NCBI GenBank assembly: GCA_035384565.1
Contig: DAOOIT010000009.1
Location: 58,293-122,292, forward strand
Origin: Planctomycetota bacterium
GTDB taxonomy: Bacteria; Planctomycetota; PUPC01; DSUN01
Length of the DNA: 64,000 nucleotides
Reading direction: 5' to 3'
Positions 32,843 through 40,302 of the stretch are shown one piece after another (the first letter of the stretch is position 1; each line of letters begins with the position of its first letter). Under the pieces are notes generated by a model, which was given only the letters and a program-made list of their open reading frames with translations, was not told where the DNA came from and searched no databases. Position numbers and translations under genes: made by a program.

Positions 32843-33667
32843 TCATTTCCAGTCGGGATACATGTCGGAGCCATCCTCGGTCAGTTTCACGGGCGTTCCG
32901 CCCGCGGCGGGGATGAGGTAGAGTTCCCACGGGCCGCGCTCGCTCACGCCCTGGCAGAAGACAATCCACTTGGCGTCGGGGCTGAAACGGCCATAGCGCT
33001 GCACGCCGCCGAAATGGGTGACGAGGCGGTTCTTCGCGCCGTCGGGGGCGATGGTGGCAATGTGGGTCTCGGTCTCGTAGATGATGAGCGAGCCGTCGGG
33101 GGACCAGTGGGGCTCGCAGGCGCCCTGCTGGTCGTAGAGTTTCGTCGGCTTGCCGCTGCCGTCAGAGGGCACGAGCCAGAGGCCGTTGCCGGCGTCCCAT
33201 CGGCAGGCGAAGGCGATGGTTTTGCCGTCCGGGCTCCAGGCGGGGCCGGAGGGGTGGGGGAAGCCGTCGGGCGTGAGGGTCTTTTCGGCGCCCGAGGCGA
33301 GGTCGCGGGTGAGGATCGTCTCGCCGCGGCGGAGGACGAGCTTCGAGGCGTCGGGCGACCATTCGGCCTGGTCGCCATCGCAGATGCGTTCGGTCTTGGA
33401 ACCATCGGCGGCCATCCGCCACACCCCGGGCTTGCCGCCGCGGGTGGAGGTGTACAGGATGCTCTTGCCATCGGGGCTCCAGACGGGGTCAATGTCGTTG
33501 TCGTCGGCGGTGCCCTGGGTGAGCTGCTTGAGGCCCGAGCCGTCGGCATTGATGGCCCAGATGCGCCATTGGTCAGAGCGGTTGGAGGAGAAGACGATCC
33601 GTCCCGTCCGCTCGGCGGCGAAGCCAGTGGCCGCGGCAGCCACGATGAGCAGAGTGCACCTGATCAT
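32843..33667 (-). CDS. Secreted TolB-like beta-propeller protein
   Basis: 274 aa. Signal peptide MIRCTLLIVAAAATGFAAE followed by six PD40/TolB-type blades, each with a W/F-SPDG/A core (DPVWSPDGKSILYTS, EWSPDASKLVL, AWSPDGKTIAFAC, HWSPDGSLIIYE, RFSPDAKWIVF, DMYPDWK). No catalytic domain, so a binding or scaffolding role outside the cytoplasm is likely. ATG 33667 overlaps the stop of the SGNH gene (ATGA), so the two are translationally coupled; this ties the propeller to the O-acetylation pair upstream. Confidence 0.83.
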   Translation of the reverse strand: MIRCTLLIVAAAATGFAAERTGRIVFSSNRSDQWRIWAINADGSGLKQLTQGTADDNDIDPVWSPDGKSILYTSTRGGKPGVWRMAADGSKTERICDGDQAEWSPDASKLVLRRGETILTRDLASGAEKTLTPDGFPHPSGPAWSPDGKTIAFACRWDAGNGLWLVPSDGSGKPTKLYDQQGACEPHWSPDGSLIIYETETHIATIAPDGAKNRLVTHFGGVQRYGRFSPDAKWIVFCQGVSERGPWELYLIPAAGGTPVKLTEDGSDMYPDWK

Positions 33668-34770
33668 TTTCTGCTCCGGTCGAAGGTGATGAATGCCTCG
33701 TTCTCGAAGAGCTGTTTTGCGAGCAGCCTGTAGCCCTCCGCCAGAGGGTGGCTGGCGTCGGCGTAGTGGACGCTGGGGAGCGGGTCGGGGCAGAAGTACG
33801 GGATGTTGTTGTACGACAGCCAGTCCTCGACGGCGACCTTGCGGGCGGCGTAGACCTTCTGGTTCTCTTCGGTGAGCAGGTGCTCGTTGAACGGGCCGAC
33901 GAGCACGAATACACGATTGCCGCGGGCGCGGAGCAATTCGACGGTCTCGCGGAAGAAGCGCCACTGGAGCGACGTCTCAAGCTCCACCCAGGCGAAGCTC
34001 TGTTTCGTGATGCCCTGCTCGGTCCAGGGCCGTGTGTCGGGCCTGGGCGAGGGAGTCTGATCGGGCGACGGCAATCGGAGGGTGATGGCCGCCCCTGGCC
34101 ATTCGTAGGGGTGCTCCAGCGTCCACGAGTGCACGTCCTTGCTCTCGAAGTAAGCGATCTGGACGTGTTTCCTCCAGGCGTGGAAGGGCAGGCCGCGCTC
34201 GAGGACAATGCCCACCCGCTCCGAGTAGGGCTCGCGGTAGCACGGGATGCGCGGCATGAACTGCGGCACCAGCGTGGGGTGATTGAAGGCGAACTCCTTC
34301 TCGGTGCTGAGGTCGTGGCGGGACGAGCTCATCCAGAGCAGGTTGCAGTGGAGCACGACGTTGCGGTTCCGAATGGCGTCAGCATAGTGCCGCACAAGAC
34401 CGAGCATGGCGGCGGGGTGGATGCCGTCCACGCCCAGGTTGGCGAAGCGCTCGCTGCCCGCCAGCTCGTTGAGGTAGTGGCTGAGCGTGCCGTCCGTGGC
34501 CACGTAGTGGCCCCAGACCACGGAGTCGCCGACGACCAGGGTCTGTCGGCGGCCGACGGCGGCTCGGCTGAGGCGTGAGTACATCCAGTAGTCGTTGCCC
34601 AGGGCAAAGGGCAGGCGGTGGTCGGGCTGGAGCCGCAGCGGCTCGACGAACGGCCAGACAACGGGCAGCAACGTCAGCACGGCCACGATAACGGGCAGCG
34701 CAACCGCCCACTCGCGCGGGGCAAGACGCACGTCGTTCGAACCGAACCGAAGATCAACCGTATCGGGCAT
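33664..34770 (-). CDS. Membrane-anchored SGNH-fold protein (AlgJ/X-like O-acetylation partner)
   Basis: 368 aa. One N-terminal span (about 20-44, WAVALPVIVAVLTLLPVVWPF), then a periplasmic SGNH domain: block I VVGDSVVWG with Ser about 82, GVDGIHPAAML, and the late SVHYADASHPLAEGY with the Asp-His pair about 338/341, so the triad looks complete. It follows an MBOAT gene, the AlgI-AlgJ/X or PatA/PatB-like arrangement in which MBOAT passes acetyl groups across the membrane and the SGNH protein transfers them to a polysaccharide. ATG 34770 is chosen because the longer open frame runs through a heptamer repeat into the MBOAT gene. Confidence 0.8.
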   Translation of the reverse strand: MPDTVDLRFGSNDVRLAPREWAVALPVIVAVLTLLPVVWPFVEPLRLQPDHRLPFALGNDYWMYSRLSRAAVGRRQTLVVGDSVVWGHYVATDGTLSHYLNELAGSERFANLGVDGIHPAAMLGLVRHYADAIRNRNVVLHCNLLWMSSSRHDLSTEKEFAFNHPTLVPQFMPRIPCYREPYSERVGIVLERGLPFHAWRKHVQIAYFESKDVHSWTLEHPYEWPGAAITLRLPSPDQTPSPRPDTRPWTEQGITKQSFAWVELETSLQWRFFRETVELLRARGNRVFVLVGPFNEHLLTEENQKVYAARKVAVEDWLSYNNIPYFCPDPLPSVHYADASHPLAEGYRLLAKQLFENEAFITFDRSRK

Positions 34771-34822
34771 TGGTCGAAAGTCCAAAGTCGAAAACCCAGG
34801 GTCCAAAGTCAGAAGCCGAGGC
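34771..34822. repeat. Heptamer repeats between MBOAT and SGNH genes
   Basis: Minus-strand units GACTTTG, GACCCTG, GGTTTTC, GACTTTG, GACTTTC fill most of the 52-bp gap and end at the SGNH start codon. Same 7-bp period as other repeats here. Confidence 0.75.
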
Positions 34823-36202
34823 TCAGAACTGGAAGTAGATGAATGCCTTGTCGCCGGCCCCACAGCAGAGGGCGATGTAGAGGGCCATGAACACGGCCAG
34901 TGCGATGCGCGCGGACGATGCGCCGAGGAGCACGCCACGCCATCGCGATTCGTAGAGCCACTGGTAGACCCAGACGCCAACAACGAGGACGCCGGCAACC
35001 AGGGGGAATCCCGGATCGGCCCAGGCCGAGCCGAAGATGCGCCGCACGATGAGCCAGGCGTCGCCCACGGTGCGCGCGCGGAAGAACACCCAGGCGAACG
35101 CGACGAAGGCGAAGACGAGGAGGCGCTTGACCGCGGTCGGAATGCGCTCGGCGTAGAAGCGGGTCCCCTCCAGCCTGCGCGTGGCCACGCGCCCCGCGGC
35201 GTGGAGGGCGCCCCAGATGGCAAACGTCCAGTTCGCCCCGTGCCACAGGCCCGAGATGAGCATCGTGAGGGCCATGTTCACGTAGGTGCGCGCCGGACCC
35301 TTCCGGTTCCCGCCGAGGGGCACGTACACGTAGTCCTTGAACCAGGTGGAGAGGCTGATGTGCCAGCGGCGCCAGAAGTCGCCCAGGCCCGTGGCAAGAT
35401 AGGGGTTGCGGAAGTTGAGCATGAGGCGCAGGCCCATCATGCGGCCCAGGCCGCGCGCCATGTCGGTGTAGCCCGAGAAGTCGAAGTAGATCTGCCAGGC
35501 GAAGCCCACGGTGGCGAGCAGCAGGGCCAGGCCGCCGAATTGATCGGGGCGGGCGTAGATGGGGTCCACGTACATCGCCAGGTAGTCGGCCAGCGCTCGC
35601 TTCTTGAACAAGCCGACGAGGAAGAGCGAGAGGCCGTCGGCCACGTCGTGCCGCGTGATGGGTGGCGTTTCGCGGAGCTGGCGGAGCAGGTTCGTCGAGC
35701 GCTCGATCGGGCCGGCCACGAGCTGCGGGAAGAGCGACACGTAGGTGGCGTAGCGGAGGAAGCACGGCTCCCTGTCCATCGCGCCGCGATAGCAGTCAAT
35801 CGTGTAGGTCATGGATTGGAAGACGAAGAACGAGATGCCCACGGGCAGCAGAATGTCGGGCACCGGCACCGTATAGGGGATCCCGATGGCCTGGAGAAGA
35901 TCGTTGAGGGCCTGGGTGACGAAGCCCGCGTACTTGAAGAAACCAAGCATGCCCAGATTCACGAGGACGCTGAAGGCGACCCACGGCTTCTTACGGCGGC
36001 TGCGCGACATGCCCAACACCGCCAGGTAATCCGCGGATGTCGAGGCCACGATGAGGAGCAGATAGAACGGGTTCCACCAGCCGTAGAACACGTAGGACGC
36101 GAACAGCAGCCAGGGGATCCTCAGGCGCGAGCCGCGTGTGGCGAGGTACACCGGGTACACGATGAGGAAAAAGACGGCGAAGACCCAGGTGTGGAAGAGC
36201 AT
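34823..36202 (-). CDS. MBOAT-family O-acyltransferase (AlgI-like)
   Basis: 459 aa polytopic membrane protein of usual AlgI length. It opens MLFHTWVFAVFFLIVYPVYL and carries LLPVGISFFVFQSMTYTIDCYRG (about 117-139), FPQLVAGPIER, FDFSGYTDMARG, NFRNPYLATGLGDFWRRWHISLSTWFKDYVYVPLGG and the catalytic His in LWHGANWTF (about 320). The family moves acyl groups to extracytoplasmic polysaccharides. The gene heads the minus-strand run SGNH - TolB-like - paralogues - SUMF1-like, so cell-surface glycan modification is the likely theme. Start ATG 36202. Confidence 0.93.
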   Translation of the reverse strand: MLFHTWVFAVFFLIVYPVYLATRGSRLRIPWLLFASYVFYGWWNPFYLLLIVASTSADYLAVLGMSRSRRKKPWVAFSVLVNLGMLGFFKYAGFVTQALNDLLQAIGIPYTVPVPDILLPVGISFFVFQSMTYTIDCYRGAMDREPCFLRYATYVSLFPQLVAGPIERSTNLLRQLRETPPITRHDVADGLSLFLVGLFKKRALADYLAMYVDPIYARPDQFGGLALLLATVGFAWQIYFDFSGYTDMARGLGRMMGLRLMLNFRNPYLATGLGDFWRRWHISLSTWFKDYVYVPLGGNRKGPARTYVNMALTMLISGLWHGANWTFAIWGALHAAGRVATRRLEGTRFYAERIPTAVKRLLVFAFVAFAWVFFRARTVGDAWLIVRRIFGSAWADPGFPLVAGVLVVGVWVYQWLYESRWRGVLLGASSARIALAVFMALYIALCCGAGDKAFIYFQF

Positions 36203-36210
36203 CGGACGAC

Positions 36211-36299
36211 TCTTCGTTCGTAGTGCGGCCTTCAGGCCGTATCTGGCGTCGTCCCGGCGCCCGACGGGTACAGGCTGAAGCCCGCACGGCGAACGGGGT
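36211..36299. repeat. Palindromic repeat family B, copy 2
   Basis: Left CGTTCGTAGTGCGGCCTTCA (36215-36234) and right GCTGAAGCCCGCACGGCGAA (36274-36293) are imperfect reverse complements. It fills the gap between the HDAC-fold gene stop and the MBOAT start. Related to 31072-31178. Confidence 0.7.
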
Positions 36300-37409
36300 T
36301 CACTCCATCAGCACGCGGATGTGCACCTCGACCGATTCGGCCAGGGCATCGAGATTGTAGCCGCCTTCGAGCAGAGCCACAAGCCGCCCCTGGCAGCACT
36401 CGTCGGCGAGGCCCTTCACGATGCGGGTGAGGTCGGCGTAGCCGGCCGCCGTGAGGCCCATCCGGCCGAGCAGGTCATCGGCATGCGCATCGAAGCCGGC
36501 CGAAAGCAGAACGAAATCGGGCTTGAAGGCCCGCGCGGCCGGGCGCAGCTTCTCCTCGAACGCCCGCTTGTACTCCTTGTCTCCTGTGCCGGCGGGGAAA
36601 GGCACGTTGAGCTTCGTGCCCTTGGCCGGGCCCTTGCCGGTCTCGGCGGCGGCGCCGGTGCCAGGATAGAAGGGATGCTGATGGGCGCTGAAGTAGAACA
36701 CGGTCGGGTCGTCGTCGAAGGCGGCCTGGGTGCCGTTGCCGTGGTGCACATCCCAGTCCACGATCAGGATACGGGCAAGCTTGTGCCTCGTCTGGAGGTG
36801 GCGTGCGGCGATAGCGACGTTGTTGAAGAGGCAGAAGCCCATCGCCCGCTCGCGCAGGGCATGGTGGCCTGGCGGGCGAATGGCGCAGAAGGCGTTGCGC
36901 ACCTTGCCCGCCATCACGGCATCGAGGGCCGCCAGCACGCCGCCGACCGCGTGAAGGGCGACTTGGTATGACTCTGCGGAGATCGGCGTGTCGCCCGAGT
37001 CAAGGCAGCGCTGGCCATCCTCGTACGCCCTCCGCACGCGCTCGACGTATCGCACCGAGTGGACGGCGGTGATGGCCTCAAGGGGGGCGGGGACGGGCTG
37101 GATGGAGGCAAGCTGGGCAAGCAGGCCCTTCTCCTTGAGGCGGCCGACAATGGCGGTGAGGCGTTCGGGTCGCTCGGGGTGGCCGGCGCCCGTCTTGTGC
37201 TGGAGATAGATGTCCCCATAGACGAAGCCTGTCCTGGACACGCGGTCTCCCTTCTCGCCGGGGGGTCCTTTGGGGCCATTGGGCATCTGCCGCAGGCACT
37301 CGAAGTGGCAGCCGCCGGCAGCCTCTGCCCCTTGTGGCTCGGCCCCGTGGAACCCAGAGGCAGCGAGGACCATGAGCACGCGTGCTGCGAGACCACTCGT
37401 TTGTCGCAT
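36300..37409 (-). CDS. Secreted HDAC-fold (arginase/deacetylase superfamily) hydrolase with collagen-like stub
   Basis: 369 aa. The N-terminus looks exported (MRQTSGLAARVLMVLAASGF...), then a four-triplet collagen-like stretch GPKGPPGEKGDR near residues 45-56. The rest is a complete class II-type histone deacetylase/acetylpolyamine amidohydrolase domain: YLQHKTGAGHPERPERL, AIRPPGHHAL (tandem His, about 177), LIVDWDVHHGNGTQ (Zn ligands, about 214-225), SAGFDAHADDLLGRMGL (third ligand) and LEGGYN. It should therefore be an active Zn deacylase. Bacterial members act on acetylpolyamines or small acetylated metabolites; an extracytoplasmic one is unusual and could act on acetylated glycans. Divergent from the secreted unknown at 37566. 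Confidence 0.85.
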   Translation of the reverse strand: MRQTSGLAARVLMVLAASGFHGAEPQGAEAAGGCHFECLRQMPNGPKGPPGEKGDRVSRTGFVYGDIYLQHKTGAGHPERPERLTAIVGRLKEKGLLAQLASIQPVPAPLEAITAVHSVRYVERVRRAYEDGQRCLDSGDTPISAESYQVALHAVGGVLAALDAVMAGKVRNAFCAIRPPGHHALRERAMGFCLFNNVAIAARHLQTRHKLARILIVDWDVHHGNGTQAAFDDDPTVFYFSAHQHPFYPGTGAAAETGKGPAKGTKLNVPFPAGTGDKEYKRAFEEKLRPAARAFKPDFVLLSAGFDAHADDLLGRMGLTAAGYADLTRIVKGLADECCQGRLVALLEGGYNLDALAESVEVHIRVLME

Positions 37410-37448
37410 GGAGCATGGCCTCCGAGGCGCCGAGACAGCCACGCGAGT

Positions 37449-37477
37449 ATGATACGCACGGCGGGCGCGGGCATCAA
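37449..37477 (-). promoter_or_regulatory. Putative promoter of the HDAC-fold gene
   Basis: On the minus strand, TTGATG (37477-37472), 17-bp spacer, TATCAT (37454-37449). The leader to the start codon is about 35 nt. Confidence 0.6.
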
Positions 37478-37503
37478 GTGCGGCCGGTGCGCCTGCGGCG
37501 TAG

Positions 37504-37532
37504 TTGACAGGCGCCTCGCCACTCGCTTTGAT
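37504..37532 (+). promoter_or_regulatory. Putative promoter of the 37566 gene
   Basis: Perfect TTGACA (37504-37509) with a weaker TTTGAT at 17-bp spacing (37527-37532). Confidence 0.45.
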
Positions 37533-37565
37533 ACATGCCGGCACCTCTGTTGAAGGAGACGCAGG

Positions 37566-38483
37566 ATGAGACCTGACGCTCGGTTCATCGGGGCCGTCAT
37601 CGCGGCGCTCACCGCGCTGGCGTGCGGCACGAGCATGGCGGCCGAGTTGGCCTTCGCAGCCGAGGGCAAAGAGTTTCGCTTCGACACGGGCCTTGTCCGT
37701 GGCACGCTCAGGCCGCAGGGCAGGTCGCTCGGCCTCGCGGCTGTGGTGGACGCGGCCTCGGGCACGATGCTCTCGGGGGCCTACGGCCTCTGCTCGCACT
37801 ATCGGCTGCTCGATGCCGAGTCGCGCTACGGCGACGCGGCTTGGGACTGGCCGAGCGCCGCTCGCCTGCTGCCCGACGGCTCCGTTGAGGCCGCCTGGAC
37901 CGCCGACCCGGCCCACCCCTTCGACCTCAAGGCCGTCTACCGCTGGACTGCGCCCGGCACGCTGGACGTGGCAACTGCCGTAACGGCGAGGACGGACCTG
38001 TCGCGGCTGGAGGTATTCCTGGCCTCGTACTTCGCGGGCTTCCCAGCGTCGTTCGTCTACGTGAGAGCCTGCCCCGAGACAGGTGACAAGCCCGGCTTCC
38101 TCGAGGCGAAGAAGGCGGCGGCCGTCTGGCAGATGTTCCCCCGCGACGAGGCAGCCGTGAAACTCCTCCAGGACGGCCGTTGGAGGCGCCCGCCGCATCC
38201 CGTGGACTGGAGGATCATGCCCCCGTTCGCCGGCCCGCTGGGCCTGCGTCGCAACGCGAAGCTGGGCCTGGCCGCGCTCGTGATGGCCCCGCCCGGCGAC
38301 TGTTTCGCCGTGGCCACGCCCTACGGCGAGGAGGGGCACGGCTCGCTCTACCTGTCGCTGTTCGGGCGCGACTTCAAGTCGGGCGAAGCCGCCACGGCGC
38401 GCTCGCGCCTGATCATCGGACGCGACATCACGGACGAGAAGGCTATCGCCCTCTACGAGGCGTACCTGAAGGAACTGAAGTGA
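37566..38483 (+). CDS. Secreted protein of unknown function
   Basis: 305 aa with a signal peptide (RFIGAVIAALTALACGTSMAAE) and a beta-rich mature part (FAAEGKEFRFDTGLVRGTLRPQGRSLGLAAVVDAASGTML...). The pattern of strands, DWP and YRWTAPGTLDV resembles galactose-mutarotase-like sandwich domains, but no catalytic His/Glu set can be assigned. GAAGGAG lies upstream of the ATG. It is convergent with an FGGY sugar kinase (3 bp between stops), which fits a carbohydrate role but does not show it. Confidence 0.65.
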   Translation: MRPDARFIGAVIAALTALACGTSMAAELAFAAEGKEFRFDTGLVRGTLRPQGRSLGLAAVVDAASGTMLSGAYGLCSHYRLLDAESRYGDAAWDWPSAARLLPDGSVEAAWTADPAHPFDLKAVYRWTAPGTLDVATAVTARTDLSRLEVFLASYFAGFPASFVYVRACPETGDKPGFLEAKKAAAVWQMFPRDEAAVKLLQDGRWRRPPHPVDWRIMPPFAGPLGLRRNAKLGLAALVMAPPGDCFAVATPYGEEGHGSLYLSLFGRDFKSGEAATARSRLIIGRDITDEKAIALYEAYLKELK

Positions 38484-38486
38484 GGC

Positions 38487-40061
38487 TCAGCGCGGCGCGA
38501 GGTGTCGGAGCCACTTCCCCCGGTAGGCCGACAGGGCCCGTGTGAGATCGGCCGGCAGCGGCTCGACCTGGCGGTAGCGCACGCCCAGCGGCGCCGTGTC
38601 CACGGCATAGGGATGAATGCCCAGGCAGGCAGCCTTGCCGGCAATGGCCGCGCCGAGGGTTGTCGTCTCGGTGACCGGCTGGCCGTCGCGGTCGAAGGCC
38701 ACATAGGTTGGGCGCGCGGCGAGTGTGGCCACGAGGGCCGCGAACAGCGTGTCCTTCGACCCGCCAGCCGTGAGCACGATGGGCGTGGCCGCATCGGGCG
38801 AGATGGCCGCCACCTGCTGCGCCGTGGCGAGAGCCGTGAGCAGATTCGCGGCGATATGGGCAACGCACCCGTCCGAGAGGAACGCCTCTTCGCCGATGAG
38901 TCGCCCCTCAATGTCCGGGAAAGGCCCCGTGCCGCGGTTGGCGGGGTTCACGTTCGGCAGTGCGAAGCAGTCGGCCGCGGCCAGGAAACGGGCCAGGCAC
39001 GTCGCGGTCCACGCTGCGTCGAAGCCGCGCCCCCTCGACTGGGCAAGTCGCTTGAGGTGCGCGAAATCGGCCCCGCCCCCGTAGCGCGCCGTCACCACGG
39101 GCTCGCCGTCCACCGTGCCCTGGATCAGCACGTCACGCGTGAAGGCGTCGGCGGGCAGGCGGGCCTCGCCGCCCACCTGAGCCACCATCGTCCACGTGCC
39201 GGCCTCCACGTGCAGCACCGGCTTGCCCGCCGCGGCGGGGAACGCCTGGTAGAAGGTGGACAGGATCGGGATGTGCGAGAGGCAGGTGTCGTGGCCACCG
39301 GGGATCACGAGCGGCTGACACGAGAGCCCCAAGACTGCGGCCTGCGTGGGGGGCATGGCGCCGAGGGGCCGATAGCACACACTCGGTTGGGCGGGGACCA
39401 GGCGTCGGAACGCCTCGACACGTCCCGCCGCGCGGCTGGGGGTGCCGGGCTTCGCGCGCACGTCGCGTGCTCCTGTGTGGCACATCCAGTAGCTGTGCTC
39501 GTTGCCTGCCCCGCGAATCGCCGCGAGGAAGTTGTCGCCCAGGAAGTGGCCGCTCAGCAGCGCCCCGTAGTGCGCGAAGCCCGCGGCGCGAGCAAGCGTC
39601 TGCGGGCGCGCCGTTTCCTCGAACACGAATCGCTTGAGCAGCGTGAGCGAGCCGGGGAAGTCGCGAATCGAACCTGTCTCGGCGAAGAACTCCTCGCGGG
39701 TGCCGGCCAAGTCGCGGAACCGCGCGTCCACGGCCTCGGGAAACGCCTGGGTGTAGGCCAGCGTGAGCCGCCGCCCGGGCGCCTCGACGAGCGAGTTGTC
39801 GGCGCCCACGAGGCCGCCAGAGGCGCCGCGCGCCACAGGGGCTACCACAGCCGCCTCGCGGCAGGCGGCCGGCAGCGCGCGAGTCGCCGCATCGAACCAG
39901 TCAAGTTCCTCTCCCGTCGCGTTGCACGCCAGGCCCTCGTGCTCGGCCTTCGGGCTCTCGGCCGATGCCGAGTGCACCGTGGCCAGCGACTCGAAGTCCA
40001 GCGCCTCCAGCTTGATGTTCGACGCGCCGTCCACTGGCACCAGGATGGTCTTGCCGCTCAT
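38487..40061 (-). CDS. FGGY-family carbohydrate kinase
   Basis: 524 aa, FGGY length and plan. The C-terminal half is clear: PLVIPGGHDTCLSHIP with the catalytic Asp about 255 and LTAGGSKDTLFAALVATLAARP with the ATP-binding Gly pair near 455-475. The N-terminal phosphate-binding motif, usually DxGTTxxK, reads VDGASNIKLEALD, so the first motif deviates. The substrate cannot be named; rhamnulokinase/fuculokinase-like members are closest in feel. ATG 40061 has GGGAG upstream and a TTGACA promoter. Confidence 0.75.
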   Translation of the reverse strand: MSGKTILVPVDGASNIKLEALDFESLATVHSASAESPKAEHEGLACNATGEELDWFDAATRALPAACREAAVVAPVARGASGGLVGADNSLVEAPGRRLTLAYTQAFPEAVDARFRDLAGTREEFFAETGSIRDFPGSLTLLKRFVFEETARPQTLARAAGFAHYGALLSGHFLGDNFLAAIRGAGNEHSYWMCHTGARDVRAKPGTPSRAAGRVEAFRRLVPAQPSVCYRPLGAMPPTQAAVLGLSCQPLVIPGGHDTCLSHIPILSTFYQAFPAAAGKPVLHVEAGTWTMVAQVGGEARLPADAFTRDVLIQGTVDGEPVVTARYGGGADFAHLKRLAQSRGRGFDAAWTATCLARFLAAADCFALPNVNPANRGTGPFPDIEGRLIGEEAFLSDGCVAHIAANLLTALATAQQVAAISPDAATPIVLTAGGSKDTLFAALVATLAARPTYVAFDRDGQPVTETTTLGAAIAGKAACLGIHPYAVDTAPLGVRYRQVEPLPADLTRALSAYRGKWLRHLAPR

Positions 40062-40081
40062 GGCGTCTCCCTTCTGCCTTC

Positions 40082-40109
40082 AGGATATCGGTGGAGCGGC
40101 GAGTGTCAA
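40082..40109 (-). promoter_or_regulatory. Putative promoter of the FGGY kinase gene
   Basis: On the minus strand, TTGACA (40109-40104), 16-bp spacer, TATCCT (40087-40082), about 20 bp before the start codon. Confidence 0.55.
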
Positions 40110-40240
40110 GGCCCGAGGTGCCTTGCGGGCGCCCGCCCTTGTTTGCGTCGTGGTGGTGTGTGTCGGCGCTAGGGCAGCAGACGGCCCGGGCGGTCCTCCA
40201 AGGCGAGCCCGCGTGCGCCATGTCCGCAAGGGTCCGTGGG

Positions 40241-40269
40241 TTGACGCCGCTGCCCGCGGCGCGTAGAAT
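40241..40269 (+). promoter_or_regulatory. Putative promoter of the acyl-CoA ligase gene
   Basis: TTGACG (40241-40246), 17-bp spacer, TAGAAT (40264-40269). AGGAG lies between it and the ATG at 40303. Confidence 0.65.
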
Positions 40270-40302
40270 CCTGCTCGGGCCGCACTCAGGAGATACCGTC
40301 CC

